A stretch of DNA of 64,000 bases from JAFAQB01 sp045808425 (GCA_045808425.1 JBJMFM010000351.1:22212-86211); one strand, 5' to 3'. Positions 47,106 through 57,367 are shown, counted from the stretch's first letter. Notes: generated by a model from the letters alone, not told the origin. Numbers and translations are program-made.

Positions 47106-48563
47106 ATGTTTGCTGGCTTCGCTCGGGATCGGCCATTACACTTTGCAGTATTGGCGGTGGCAATGGCTTCTATACTTTCACTTATTTTTCATGTATATGC
47201 TGCTAGTGCTCTGCAGACTCAAAATGGACTTGAGTTTGTTCAGCTACCCCTACCTCTTCCTGGCAGTATATTACATCATTTGCATCAGCAATCTCGTCCC
47301 ATTAACGATACACAACAGAGTATTGTTAACACCTCTTCAGCTCCAAATGGCGTGCTAAAAGAAGCAGTAAGCAGCGATGTAGTAATACCAAATCAATACA
47401 TAATAATGCTGAAATCAGGCTCGCATCCGCACACATCAGCAGTGGAAGATCAAGTCAACAATCGAATAGCAGAGAAGATCATGAACACGGTAGAAGATAA
47501 ACTGAAGAAAATTGATGCATCAATTATTTTCACAAATAATTTTGCATTTGACGGATTCACTGTTAAAATCCCAGATCCTGAAGCGCTTGATGTTATAAAA
47601 CAAGATCCAAACATCGCGTTTATAGAACAAGACAAAATAGTACATATAAACTCACAGATTATGCCAACAGGTGTAAAGCGAGTAGGAGCCGATCTGAGCT
47701 CTGCAATTGCAGGAAATGGATTTGGTGATGTCGACGCCGATATTGCAGTTCTGGACACAGGTATAAGCTTGAGCCATCCAGATCTAAATGTATATAGGCA
47801 ACAAACATTTGTGCAGGGAACAACTTCGGCTGATGATGATAATGGTCATGGCACTCATGTGGCAGGGATTGCGGCTGCCAAAGATAATTCTATAGGTGTT
47901 GTCGGTGTAGCTCCTGGAGCTAGGCTGTGGGCTGTTAAAGTCCTAGATAAAGATGGAGCAGGTGCAATTTCCACTATAATAAAGGGTATAGACTATGTCA
48001 CTCAACACGCAAAGGAAATTGATGTTGTTAATTTAAGCTTTGGCTGTGAGTGCAATTCCGCTGCACTTGACTCAGCGATAAACAGCTCTGTACAAGCAGG
48101 CGTAACTTATGTTGCTTCTGCTGGAAACGATCACAAGGACGATTCAACTTTTTCACCAGCACATGATCCGAATGTAATTGCGGTCTCTGCAATTGCAGAT
48201 AGCGATGGAAAGTGTGGCGGAGTTGGACGACCTACAAATCATGGAGGTGACGACATGCTTGCTGACTTTAGCAATTTTGGGAAAGCAGTTTCAATTGCTG
48301 CACCGGGTGTTAATATACTCTCGACGTACAGAGATAATTCTTATACAACTCTAAGTGGCACTAGTATGGCATCACCATTTGTAGCTGGTGCGGCTGCTCT
48401 GTATAAGGCTTCACATAACAGTGCGTCTCCGTTTGAAGTGCGCAATGCTCTTCTTAATGCAGGCTCTATACTATCCATGACATGTGATGGTGATGGTCAT
48501 GGTTACTTTGCTGGAGATCCTGATGCCATGCATGAACCATTACTGTATGTTGGAGGATTTTGA
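47106..48563 (+). CDS. secreted subtilisin-like serine protease (S8) with I9 propeptide
   Basis: 485 aa. N-terminal signal/anchor (about 12-33, AVLAVAMASILSLIFHVYAA), I9 propeptide (about 95-182), then a catalytic domain with Asp217 (AVLDTGISLSHPDL), His248 (DDNGHGTHVAGIAAA), oxyanion Asn341 (VASAGND) and Ser420 (LSGTSMASPFVAGAAA). All catalytic residues are present, so it should be an active extracellular endopeptidase after self-processing. The start is ATG 47106. The neighbouring free I9 protein may inhibit or help fold it. Confidence 0.93.
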   Translation: MFAGFARDRPLHFAVLAVAMASILSLIFHVYAASALQTQNGLEFVQLPLPLPGSILHHLHQQSRPINDTQQSIVNTSSAPNGVLKEAVSSDVVIPNQYIIMLKSGSHPHTSAVEDQVNNRIAEKIMNTVEDKLKKIDASIIFTNNFAFDGFTVKIPDPEALDVIKQDPNIAFIEQDKIVHINSQIMPTGVKRVGADLSSAIAGNGFGDVDADIAVLDTGISLSHPDLNVYRQQTFVQGTTSADDDNGHGTHVAGIAAAKDNSIGVVGVAPGARLWAVKVLDKDGAGAISTIIKGIDYVTQHAKEIDVVNLSFGCECNSAALDSAINSSVQAGVTYVASAGNDHKDDSTFSPAHDPNVIAVSAIADSDGKCGGVGRPTNHGGDDMLADFSNFGKAVSIAAPGVNILSTYRDNSYTTLSGTSMASPFVAGAAALYKASHNSASPFEVRNALLNAGSILSMTCDGDGHGYFAGDPDAMHEPLLYVGGF

Positions 48564-48674
48564 TCGCAAAATACGGCAATGTATTTTGTTTGTTGTCAAT
48601 CTTTATTTGCAATAGATCCAGATTTTTCTTACAAATTACGAAGTATGGACATCACCATGCTCACCCATCTGATT

Positions 48675-50801
48675 CTAGGAAGTGCCAATACTTCTTTGCA
48701 ATTCTTCAATAGAATACATGGGTAGAGAGCACGTAAAGTCCTTGCACACAAATGCAACTTCAGGTTTATTTCCATTCTCTAAACCTATATTTCTACCCAT
48801 AAACATCGGATATTTTTGTAGTTTTTCTAACTGTAATTTGTCGTCTACGATGATATTAATGCCATCTGGAATAAACTGCTTGTTTAACCAGCTTGACATT
48901 TGGTAAGCTGCTTCTTCCTTGATTGGTCTTTGGATTATAATTATCTCTATTGGACTCTTCTTTAAGTACAGATACATACTTACGAGCAGCTGCCCAAATC
49001 CAAATGGATTTTTTACTGCCGGCTTGCTTGCTGCCTTAATGATCTCTTCTGCCTTATGCAAATAATCATTATTTTGGCTGATATGGTAGAGCCTAAGCAG
49101 GTTATTTGCTGCCATTGAATTACCACTTGGAATAGCAAGATCGTAGAAATTTTTTGTCCGCATAATAAGTTCTTCGTGATCGTCAGAAGTAAGAAATAGA
49201 CTTCCACTGCTGGAATCCCAAAAGTGCTTCAGCATAAAGTCGGTATAAACTATTGCCCTTTCAAGGTACTCAGCCTTAGAGCTAACTTCGAAGACATCTA
49301 ATAGAGCATTCACATAGAAGGCGTAGTCATCAAGGTAGGCATTCAACTTTGAAACACCATTCTTAAATGTCCTGCGCAGTCTACCTTCACTGCTATTGGC
49401 AATTTTGCTTTCGATGAAATTTATGGCATTTACTGCACAGTCAAGATATTTTCGATTATTGGTAACACGATATCCTTTTGCAAAGCCAGATATCATCAGG
49501 CCATTCCAAGAGGTCAAAATTTTGTCGTCTCTTCCAGGCTTTATTCTTTTTTCTCTTACTTCAAACAGCTTCTTACCGGCATCGCTTATGAGATGTTCTA
49601 CGATATGAGGCTCTCTTCCATATTTTTGTGATAGGTTATTTAATGACGTGACTATATTGAGAATATTCTTTCCTTCAAAGTTGCCGCCATATGTAACTCC
49701 ACAGTAATCACAAAAGATATCAGCGAGTGTCTTGTCTCCAAGGCTGTCTACTATTTCTTTTTTCGACCAAACATAGAATTTGCCCTCTTCACCCTCAGAA
49801 TCCGCATCTTGAGCAGAGTAAAATCCACCTTCTGGAGAAGTCATTTCTCTAATAATATAATCAAGTGTGCTTTCCACCGTCCGTAGATAGCTCTGCTTAC
49901 CGGAGATCTGATAGAGTTCTACATACAGCTGTGTTAGAAGTGCATTGTCATAGAGCATCTTTTCAAAGTGAGGTACTAGCCATCTCTGATCAGTAGAGTA
50001 CCTAGCAAAACCTCCACCGAGATGATCATGAATGCCTCCGGCGGCCATTTTGTCTGCTGTAAACATTACAAATTCTCTGAATCGACTTATCCTTGAAATA
50101 TCGTGATAGCGGAGCATGAAGAGAAGATTTGAAACGTTGGGAAACTTTGGAGCATGACCAAAGCCGCCATACACTGGATCTGCCATATGAAGCAATCCTA
50201 CAGCTGCTTCATCTAATATTGATCGGTCTATATCTAGGTGTTCTCCTTGTACCTCAATATCCATAGCCATGGATGATAAAGATTGCATAAATTCTGCTGC
50301 TGCAGAATCGACTTGTTGTTTTCTTGTCCGATATGCTTGCAACATCTGATTTAAAATTGCTTTAAAGCTAGGCATGCCGTACCTACTGTCTGCAGGAAAA
50401 TATGTTCCAACGTAGAAGGGTTTCTGATCAGGGGTCAAAAATACAGATAGTGGCCAACCGCCATTTCCAGTGGCAATCTGGCAAACTCTTTGATAAATAT
50501 CGTCTATATCTGGCCTTTCTTCCCTATCCACTTTGATATTAATGAAATTCTCGTTCATTATCTTGGCAGTCTCTTCATTTTCAAAGGACTCATGTGCCAT
50601 TACGTGACACCAGTGACATGCACTATATCCTATACTGAGAAAGATTGGTTTATCCTCATTCTTCGATCTGCAGAGAGCTTCATTTCCCCAGGGATACCAG
50701 TCCACAGGATTATATGCATGCTGCAAGAGATATGGACTGCTCTCAGTAATCAATCTATTAGCTTTGGCTTTATTGTTGTTAGATGTACTCTGATTCTGCA
50801 T
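48675..50801 (-). CDS. thioredoxin-domain/glycosidase-like protein YyaL (SPATA20 family, DUF255)
   Basis: 708 aa. The N-terminal thioredoxin-like domain carries the DUF255 signature NPVDWYPWGNEAL and SIGYSACHWCHVMAHESFEN (CxxC as CHWC), followed by KVDREERPDID. An alpha/alpha-barrel domain comes next (GLLHMADPVYGGFGHAPKFP, MAAGGIHDHLGGGFARYSTD, HFEKMLYDNA, PEGGFYSAQDADSEGEEGKF). The protein is conserved in all domains of life but its biochemical role is not established. It is monocistronic. Confidence 0.92.
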   Translation of the reverse strand: MQNQSTSNNNKAKANRLITESSPYLLQHAYNPVDWYPWGNEALCRSKNEDKPIFLSIGYSACHWCHVMAHESFENEETAKIMNENFINIKVDREERPDIDDIYQRVCQIATGNGGWPLSVFLTPDQKPFYVGTYFPADSRYGMPSFKAILNQMLQAYRTRKQQVDSAAAEFMQSLSSMAMDIEVQGEHLDIDRSILDEAAVGLLHMADPVYGGFGHAPKFPNVSNLLFMLRYHDISRISRFREFVMFTADKMAAGGIHDHLGGGFARYSTDQRWLVPHFEKMLYDNALLTQLYVELYQISGKQSYLRTVESTLDYIIREMTSPEGGFYSAQDADSEGEEGKFYVWSKKEIVDSLGDKTLADIFCDYCGVTYGGNFEGKNILNIVTSLNNLSQKYGREPHIVEHLISDAGKKLFEVREKRIKPGRDDKILTSWNGLMISGFAKGYRVTNNRKYLDCAVNAINFIESKIANSSEGRLRRTFKNGVSKLNAYLDDYAFYVNALLDVFEVSSKAEYLERAIVYTDFMLKHFWDSSSGSLFLTSDDHEELIMRTKNFYDLAIPSGNSMAANNLLRLYHISQNNDYLHKAEEIIKAASKPAVKNPFGFGQLLVSMYLYLKKSPIEIIIIQRPIKEEAAYQMSSWLNKQFIPDGINIIVDDKLQLEKLQKYPMFMGRNIGLENGNKPEVAFVCKDFTCSLPMYSIEELQRSIGTS

Positions 50802-51056
50802 TGGTCATGGATAATTAGCAACAATGGTATTTAATACTCATTTACTTACCTTAATATTCACCATGTAATGAGTATAAAATTTGAATTCAATCCTTTTTAA
50901 TTAAAGATATCTCAGATCTGCTCGAGAGAAGTTTAGAGAAGGATTGTTGTCACGGTAGACATGTGATTTGAAGCCGTCTATTGCGAACTGTGTGCGCCGC
51001 TCTTTTTCTCTCCAGCCATTAAAGTCTACATAGATCTCTGCTTGACGGAAATTATA

Positions 51057-51245
51057 TCATGCAGATTGCTTGATGCAGAGATTTTTTTGCTTGTGATCTT
51101 GAAAATGAATCTCACAGAAATCATTGTTGCATTCATAACAATGCCAATCTGATAACGTATAGCATACCATGCACCTATCTATTGGTTTATTGTAGTCAAA
51201 ATTCTTTCTTGGCTTTGTAGGCTTGGGTTGTTGTTGTCCTCTCAA
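51057..51245 (-). CDS. small B-box-like zinc protein (62 aa)
   Basis: Basic Pro/Gln-rich N-terminus (QQQPKPTKPRKNF), then a Cys/His array CMVCYTLSDWHCYECNNDFC followed by EIHFQDHK. The C-x2-C ... C-x2-C ... C-x2-H ... H order resembles a B-box or ZZ-type finger. One or two zinc ions could be bound. It is probably a protein- or RNA-interaction module; the role is unknown. Confidence 0.6.
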   Translation of the reverse strand: MRGQQQPKPTKPRKNFDYNKPIDRCMVCYTLSDWHCYECNNDFCEIHFQDHKQKNLCIKQSA

Positions 51246-51648
51246 TAAAGAATCCCCAGAAAAACAATAAGAATCCTAAACAAGTACTATTTTTTCACCA
51301 GGAGATAAGATGGATCCACTATCGGAATTTATCATTCCTATTCGCTTCAACTTTTATTCACTTAGAACTATAATTATATAAGCGTTAAGTCCCATGATAA
51401 AATACACTCAGGTTTGGTGCTAGCATATGATTTTGAAATATTTTCAACATTCCTCCGCATTTATTCAAAAATGCCTCAAATGTATAAAGGTTACGAGCCA
51501 AGACTGATTAGTGGAAGCTGAAGCTTTATAAGAGCAACCATATTATCCACAGCTCACTTCTATTATCTATCTAATTCATTATGACATAATCCAGTTCTAT
51601 GTTTTCTCTGAATGTATGGGAAAATTCATATCTGTTTGCTTGCTTGTT
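51246..51648. other. intergenic region
   Basis: About 400 nt, AT-rich. I find no open frame with coding signs and no RNA structure. Confidence 0.35.
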
Positions 51649-52581
51649 TTATTTACTATAGTTGTCATTATATGGGATATTAATGACCTTTAGATCTTCC
51701 GCGGCTTCGGTATTGTTGAAGATCCGCTTTGCTTCATTAATCAAGCCTGAGGTCTCGTCATATCTTGCACTAAAGTGGGTAAGGTATAGTTTTTTGACGG
51801 AAGACGACTTAGCCAACGATGCGGCTTCCGTAGCAGTACTATGAAAACTTTCAATTGCTTTTGCGTGTTCGTATTGGCTAAAAGTTGATTCATATATTAG
51901 CAAGTCACACTGTTTGAAGAAAACCTGTAATTTTTCTGTTGGCCTTGTATCGCCAGATATTCCAATCCTTCTACCAGCTCTAGGAGGTCCAAGCACCTGG
52001 GCTGGATTTACTATCTTTCCATTCACAGTAATACTAGTGCCATATTGCAGCTTATGGTATAACCTACCTTCTGGGATTCCTAATCGCTTAGCTTCATCAA
52101 CATTAAACTTGCCTGGTCTATTAGATTCTGTTACACAATAAGAATACGCAGGGATAGAATGGGATGCTTGGCAGCAACTAACTTCATAATCCCTTCCTTT
52201 TGTTATGAGACCTTCCTGTTCAATTATATGAATATTGACATCAAAGCTCAGTCGAAAATTTATGATTCTCATATTTTCTTTTATGAATTCTGCCAATTTC
52301 GGTTCACCATATATATCGACAGATCTTTGTCTGCCTTGTAGGGACATCGTTTGTAAGAGTCCTAGTAAACCTACACAATGATCGGCATGCATGTGCGTTA
52401 TGAAAATTTTCATTTTTCTATTCATACCTAGGCCAGCCTTTATGAAATTTTGCTGCATGCCTTCTCCTGCATCGAATAGCAATAGTTCGGGCCCTCTTGT
52501 CAGTGCAAGGGATGATAGACCTCGTCTTAGTGTAGGCACTGCTGCAGAGGTTCCCAAGAATGTTATTCTCATATCTGCCAT
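51649..52581 (-). CDS. rnz: ribonuclease Z (tRNA 3' endonuclease)
   Basis: 310 aa metallo-beta-lactamase nuclease that trims tRNA 3' trailers before CCA addition. The zinc motif HMHADHCVGLLGLLQTMSLQ is preceded by FLGTSAAVPTLRRGLSSLAL and LLFDAGEGMQQNFIKAGLGM; later ISGDTRPTEK, YESTFSQYEHAKA and the C-terminal LTHFSARY complete the metal site. It works in the same pathway as the CCA-adding enzyme in this window. Confidence 0.95.
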   Translation of the reverse strand: MADMRITFLGTSAAVPTLRRGLSSLALTRGPELLLFDAGEGMQQNFIKAGLGMNRKMKIFITHMHADHCVGLLGLLQTMSLQGRQRSVDIYGEPKLAEFIKENMRIINFRLSFDVNIHIIEQEGLITKGRDYEVSCCQASHSIPAYSYCVTESNRPGKFNVDEAKRLGIPEGRLYHKLQYGTSITVNGKIVNPAQVLGPPRAGRRIGISGDTRPTEKLQVFFKQCDLLIYESTFSQYEHAKAIESFHSTATEAASLAKSSSVKKLYLTHFSARYDETSGLINEAKRIFNNTEAAEDLKVINIPYNDNYSK

Positions 52582-53148
52582 TTTGTTATGTACCTATTAT
52601 TTTGTCTTAAACCCTTTATGCAATACCTGAAACAAATATTCTTGAATTCACTTTGACTGTATTATTACATTCTTTAATTCATTTGCTCATAATTATAAAT
52701 ATTATCTTGCTAGTCCTGTAGTGTAGTGTTATAGTATAGTTTATTATGCTATTTCGATTTTCTTATCATCATCATCAGCATTATTTTCCTCAGTTAGAAG
52801 AATATCAGTTTCATTATTTCATTATTACCGGTTAACCTTCGTACATGGGAAATACCGAGAAGAGAACTTTCCGTCTAAAGACCAAAGTATGGACACTAAT
52901 TGCGACTTTAAATTTATAGCATTTTAAATCTCTAATACTGTAATATATTGATCAGTATACAAAGCAGCAAGAATAGTTTATCAACTTAAGCTTCAACGGA
53001 AGCAGCTCGACTAAATTCAGAAGCGTAAATTCAATTCAATTATTTTTATTTTACTGAGACTCAGACTACGAACGCTTTTAATACACCAAGCCGCCTGTTT
53101 TAAAAACGATTTTTAAGAAACAGTGTGGTAAATTGATCAAGATATAAT
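52582..53148. other. intergenic region between rnz and SRP RNA
   Basis: 570 nt, AT-rich. Short open stretches (e.g. minus-strand DILLTEENNADDDDKKIEIA near 52760-52815) lack a start codon and may be gene debris. Nothing firm is seen. Confidence 0.35.
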
Positions 53149-53474
53149 GCGGAGGCAGCCTACTAGTACCACCGTAAATACAAGGCCCCATTTCAAGTGC
53201 CGCAAGATCCAGCACGTAGACGTGCCAGCATGGCTACGCCGCCTTAGGATTGCTCCCTCCCGGACCTCACCCATTTCGACGATTCACAGTCAAATCCATG
53301 CCTTCGCATGGTTCGCTGCTCATAACCATCCGACACGGCGTGCTTTCATATCAGCAGCACAAGCGGGAGCCTTCCATCTACGGATTTATCTAGCAGTTAC
53401 TGATCCCAGCATCAAGCCGATTTCCGGTGTTTTTAGTAGGGTACGGCTAGCACCCTGATCCTCCCTGCCTCCAG
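53149..53474 (-). ncRNA. signal recognition particle 7S RNA
   Basis: A GC-rich island in AT-rich DNA. The minus-strand 5' and 3' ends are complementary (GGAGGCAG at 53472-53465 with CTGCCTCC at 53158-53151), forming the long helix 5. The S-domain helix 8 internal-loop sequence reads GGTGAGGTCCGGGAGGGAGC (within 53242-53272), matching the SRP54 site. Helix 6 has the GNAR-type tetraloop in ATGC-GAAG-GCAT (53297-53310), recognised by SRP19. The length of about 325 nt is normal for archaea. It acts in membrane targeting of ribosomes. Ends are approximate to a few nt. Confidence 0.92.
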
Positions 53475-53491
53475 AATCTCACTGCGTGGAA

Positions 53492-53503
53492 TCATTATAT
53501 TTG
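53492..53503 (-). promoter_or_regulatory. TATA box of SRP RNA
   Basis: On the minus strand the run aaatataatg lies about 20-28 nt upstream of the predicted 5' end near 53474, the expected TBP position. Confidence 0.5.
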
Positions 53504-53653
53504 TTTATCACTAATCGCAGCTAGGCTGGCCTTGAGGATTAATCTATGCTCGGTATCTATTGCATGTTGTGCAGCGTTGTTATTCTTATACTTAGTATGT
53601 GCAGAAAGCCCACACTATGTAATGTATGTTTTAACCATTGCCTAAAGTCGTGT

Positions 53654-54607
53654 TTATTGTTCTGTCATTAAGCTTTTGACTGTCTTACATACTCCACAAA
53701 TATCAGACGTACATTCTTTTCCACACACACTACATATGCGAGCTTCAGGGTTTTCCACACTGGTCTTCAGGACCTTAGAAATCTTTGTTATCGAGTTGTA
53801 GATGTTATATTTAATACCAGGATGGTCATTTTCAAATTTGTTTAAAAATTGGCGGATTTCAGTTCTAATGCTTTCATGCATGTATGGACATTCTTCTGAC
53901 TGGAAAGGAATTTGTCGTTGTAACGCATAGAATACAATTTCTTGTTCATAGATCTCCACAAACGGTTTTATCTTTTTCAATTTCTTACTCGCATATTGAA
54001 TGGGTTCTGGATAGGTCCATCCAATTCTATCAATATCGCCAGCAGAAATATTTATCATAAAGCTTTGCACTTGGTCGTCTAGATTGTGGGCGGTAGCAAG
54101 AACGTTGGCACCCACCGACTCGGCAGCCATATTCATCGCTCTTCTACGAAACGTGCCGCACATAGAACATGAGGTCATTTTTTCAACTGGCCTCAATATC
54201 ATTGCCTCGTCCATATTTATTCCAAAGATTTCCTTGTAACTTAGAATTTTACTCTGCACGCCAAGATTTGAACAAAAGTCTTCCACGATTTTGAGTGATT
54301 CATTGCGATAGCCTTCGATGCCCTCATCTATAGTAATGGCAACAAGGTCAGCTCCGCCCTGGCGATTATCAAATATTCTCTTCATGATATACAGAAGCGA
54401 TAGACTGTCTTTTCCACCTGAAACAGCAACAGCCACTTTATCGTTATAGTTGAGCATTGAATATTTTGACATGGTTCTCGACGTTTTCTGTTCTATGGCA
54501 TGCAAAAAGCAATTCCTACATAGGTATTCTCCAGAGTAATGTCTGTGGTATATACTACGGGCAACCTTGCATTTATTGCAAGGCGGCAGTAGAAATGAGG
54601 ATGACAA
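53654..54607 (-). CDS. tRNA 2-thiolation enzyme, TtuA/Ncs6 family
   Basis: 317 aa. It adenylates a tRNA uridine and inserts sulfur, normally taken from a ubiquitin-like carrier thiocarboxylate (TtuB/Urm1/SAMP2). The N-terminal zinc finger is CNKCKVARSIYHRHYSGEYL, the PP-loop is VAVSGGKDSLSLLY, the catalytic/Fe-S cysteine region is TSCSMCGTFRRRAMN with LATAHNLDDQVQSFMIN, and a C-terminal zinc finger is CSVCGKECTSDICGVC. It is monocistronic. It is a plausible consumer of the carrier domain fused to the E1 at 30.6 kb. Confidence 0.92.
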   Translation of the reverse strand: MSSSFLLPPCNKCKVARSIYHRHYSGEYLCRNCFLHAIEQKTSRTMSKYSMLNYNDKVAVAVSGGKDSLSLLYIMKRIFDNRQGGADLVAITIDEGIEGYRNESLKIVEDFCSNLGVQSKILSYKEIFGINMDEAMILRPVEKMTSCSMCGTFRRRAMNMAAESVGANVLATAHNLDDQVQSFMINISAGDIDRIGWTYPEPIQYASKKLKKIKPFVEIYEQEIVFYALQRQIPFQSEECPYMHESIRTEIRQFLNKFENDHPGIKYNIYNSITKISKVLKTSVENPEARICSVCGKECTSDICGVCKTVKSLMTEQ

Positions 54608-55197
54608 TACTGGTATTCACTGAGAACCAATGAATAAATAGTATTGTCATCTGAAGCGTAGGAATGCCTTGCCAGCTTAACTAATATTTAGTTATATACT
54701 GAAGATCGAAAATATATGCTATATACAAATTGAAATGCAATAATAATTACTTTGAAGCAACCTCTTCATATGTATCGCAAGTTGGAATCTAAGAGACAAC
54801 AAGATATTATTTTTTTATGCTTTATTTTACACTTTGAACTCCAACCTTTAACCTCTATTAGAAATTCAACAAGGCTATTTGAAAATAAATAATGTCTCAA
54901 AAACAAATCAAATGGCATCGAATGTACGAGTTGTTAATTTTGCTTGTGGAATTGTATATATGTATATATCTTTTAAAATGCTGCGATTAGGAAAAAACGC
55001 GATAGTACTGCAGACTGTAACTTATGACATGTTATACAATTAGCCACGTGTATATAGGGTAAAGAGTAGTTACATCTAATGCATGAAGATAGACGATGAA
55101 AATGGCGAATAACCAAAAAAATAGAAAATCTCAAATAAATAAATAAATAGATACTGCTGAGCCTAACTACGATAACATTCAGCATAGACTGCAGCGA
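54608..55197. other. intergenic region
   Basis: About 590 nt without a supported gene. The minus-strand frame at 54973-55185 is low-complexity and lacks coding features. Confidence 0.35.
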
Positions 55198-56313
55198 CTA
55201 CTTGCCTGCCGCCATAAATTCTGCTATTTCGGTATCTCCTGATACTAAGTTGCCCACATCAGAAATCCTAACGTACCTTGATTTATCTGGCATATCTGGG
55301 AAGCTAAATAACTGCCCGCCTGCACCTAATGGATAGCTTTCTGCAACACCCACATCTGTGAAGTGCTCACCGTCAATAGATGCCTGCACTTTAAAGAAGT
55401 TTATACTTTTGTCGCCATTGGGAAATGCAAGCCCGATATTACAGACCGTCTTATCTGCACCGAGGTCTAATTGAAGCCATGGACTCTTGTCAGAAGATCT
55501 AGCGGTCTGGGCATCTTCATCTAAAGATGATTTTACCGTTACAAAAGATTTGACATCTGTGCCTTTAACCGCCCATGCTGTTTGTAGATTATTATCTAAG
55601 ACCGTTACAGGTGAGTTGCTTTTACTCTTATTATTATTATCTTGTGCGTTCGATGAGACTTCCAATGTACGAAGTCTATCGGCGTTGTTACAGGCCTGTT
55701 TATCAGATAACGCGATATAGCCATTATCCGTACTGGCTCGATCGACACCGAAATTGCTGACCGCAGGGCTAACACCAGCACTAACGTTTGCTAGTATATA
55801 TTGTGATGTATATTGCCCATCGGCGAAAAATGCATGTACCTCGTAGTTGAGTATTCCTTCTGGCCCGACTATCTGGAAGTCACTTGGTCCTATTTGTCTT
55901 TGTGCGTAGAGCTCAACTGGCTGCGCTTCCATATCGATTATGTAGGCATTTACTTTTGTGGGTTGTTTATCGAATTGAAAGTGCACTGTATTCCCTAGTT
56001 CGAGCTGCACGGGAGGATTTGATCCGTCCTCCGGAGGATGATCTGATGGAATCGTGATTTTCTTCATCTGTCCACTATGGGCCAAAACAAAGGTCGACAT
56101 ATCGTAGGCCTTATTATCATATATCATCTTAATTTGTGGGACAGTAGACTGTGCTCCGGAAAGCATGTCTGTTGAACTTTTACCGTAGGCTGTTACACCC
56201 ACCAGGGAAAAAATGCTTGTAATGGCAATTGAGAATATAACGCCAAGAGATATACCATCTCCAATTTTATTTATTCTGCGCATACCTTCTCTGACGAGTT
56301 TTGTTTTTTTCAA
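55198..56313 (-). CDS. secreted protein with F5/8 type C (discoidin-like) domain
   Basis: 371 aa. The N-terminus is basic, followed by a signal/anchor span (about 19-43, GVIFSIAITSIFSLVGVTAY). The middle region (about 50-190) is beta-rich and unrecognised. The C-terminal galactose-binding-like fold (about 205-370) has the F5/8C pattern: TVLDNNLQTAWAVKG, SPWLQLDLGADKTVCNIGLA, INFFKVQASIDGEHFTDVG and KSRYVRISDVGN near the end. Such domains bind sugars or lipids outside the cell, so surface adhesion or polysaccharide binding is likely. Confidence 0.78.
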   Translation of the reverse strand: MKKTKLVREGMRRINKIGDGISLGVIFSIAITSIFSLVGVTAYGKSSTDMLSGAQSTVPQIKMIYDNKAYDMSTFVLAHSGQMKKITIPSDHPPEDGSNPPVQLELGNTVHFQFDKQPTKVNAYIIDMEAQPVELYAQRQIGPSDFQIVGPEGILNYEVHAFFADGQYTSQYILANVSAGVSPAVSNFGVDRASTDNGYIALSDKQACNNADRLRTLEVSSNAQDNNNKSKSNSPVTVLDNNLQTAWAVKGTDVKSFVTVKSSLDEDAQTARSSDKSPWLQLDLGADKTVCNIGLAFPNGDKSINFFKVQASIDGEHFTDVGVAESYPLGAGGQLFSFPDMPDKSRYVRISDVGNLVSGDTEIAEFMAAGK

Positions 56314-56793
56314 AAATGCATCTCCATTGTTAAGACCGTAATGTCGGCTATTTACGCAATATTCAATAAACTATCGAAATAATCCTTACGAACAAACTAT
56401 TGTACCAATGCCGATTAGAATATGATGGCACTTTTGCAATAGAAGCAAATTGACTAAGTCTAGTTTATTCAACAATTGTTATAATACCTTACACAATAGA
56501 ATCAACATAGACATTAAAAAGTATGACGAAGATCTTTTCTAACTTCATTATAAAAATAAAATAAATCAATTAATTTTCTTATACCGAAATTATATACTGC
56601 ATCATATAATCAGCTATCCGTCCCCTAATAATAAAATTAAGATATGACAGTTGGACTTTTGAAATCGAAACCAAGGGAAGAGTACCCGAGACTTGCTGTT
56701 TAATAATCTTGTGCGATAACGCTACGGACATGACACTTGAAGGTCTAATTTTTATCAAAATCATACAAAGAATCGTAGAAAATACCACATTTT
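56314..56793. other. intergenic region
   Basis: 480 nt AT-rich spacer. A minus-strand frame reaching down to 56579 overlaps the next small gene in another frame and looks non-coding. No other feature is seen. Confidence 0.35.
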
Positions 56794-57066
56794 TTAGGGA
56801 AACGGAAGAACGAAAGGAAAGCTCTGTAATTGCGTCGCACAGGTGGAGTTGCTGTTGTTGCATCCATTAAGTTGTTGAAATTTTCCTTCTGGCTGTGCGG
56901 AAGCATTCTGTAACGAATGTAATTCTACCATACCTATTGCTCTTACTTGCATCGGTTGTAGCATATCCGATGTTACAAAAATCAATGTTGCCAACAGAGC
57001 GAAGAAAAGCATTCTTTTGGCTGTTAGCTCGGAAATTTTCAATATTATACTAAAACTTCCTTGCAA
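56794..57066 (-). CDS. small secreted protein (90 aa)
   Basis: Signal peptide with basic start and hydrophobic core (KRMLFFALLATLIFVTSDML), then a short polar mature region (about 50 aa) with two Cys and Asn/Gln-rich sequence (GCNNSNSTCATQLQ). It is probably exported. No family is recognised and the alternative frame overlapping it is less convincing. Confidence 0.5.
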   Translation of the reverse strand: MQGSFSIILKISELTAKRMLFFALLATLIFVTSDMLQPMQVRAIGMVELHSLQNASAQPEGKFQQLNGCNNSNSTCATQLQSFPFVLPFP

Positions 57067-57367
57067 TACTATAAATGGCTTGAGGAATTATCCGCGTATA
57101 GTTTAATGTTATAACATTTACTAGAAGACCAATAGAGTTTTATCAATAGAAGATTATTACGCTTCAATTTAATATAATTGCAATAAAGACTGAATAGATG
57201 CAACCAATCTAACTCACATTTAATATCTTCAATTTTTAAACAGCAGATGAATCTTATTTATGGCAGCAAAAAATTCTTGGTGATACCGGCAGATAGAACA
57301 AAACTTGTATAATTTTTACCTATTTTGGATGATATTACCTCAGTTACATTTTGGTTAGATTATTAGT
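57067..57367. other. intergenic region
   Basis: 300 nt AT-rich sequence between the secreted-protein gene and the topoisomerase 3' end. Nothing recognised. Confidence 0.3.

Noticed and set aside
53147..53458. 103-codon open frame on the + strand
   Set aside because: It lies antisense within the SRP RNA gene; GC-rich RNA structure explains the open frame.
56579..56863. 94-codon open frame on the minus strand
   Set aside because: Overlaps the secreted 90-aa gene in another frame and lacks signal or domain features.
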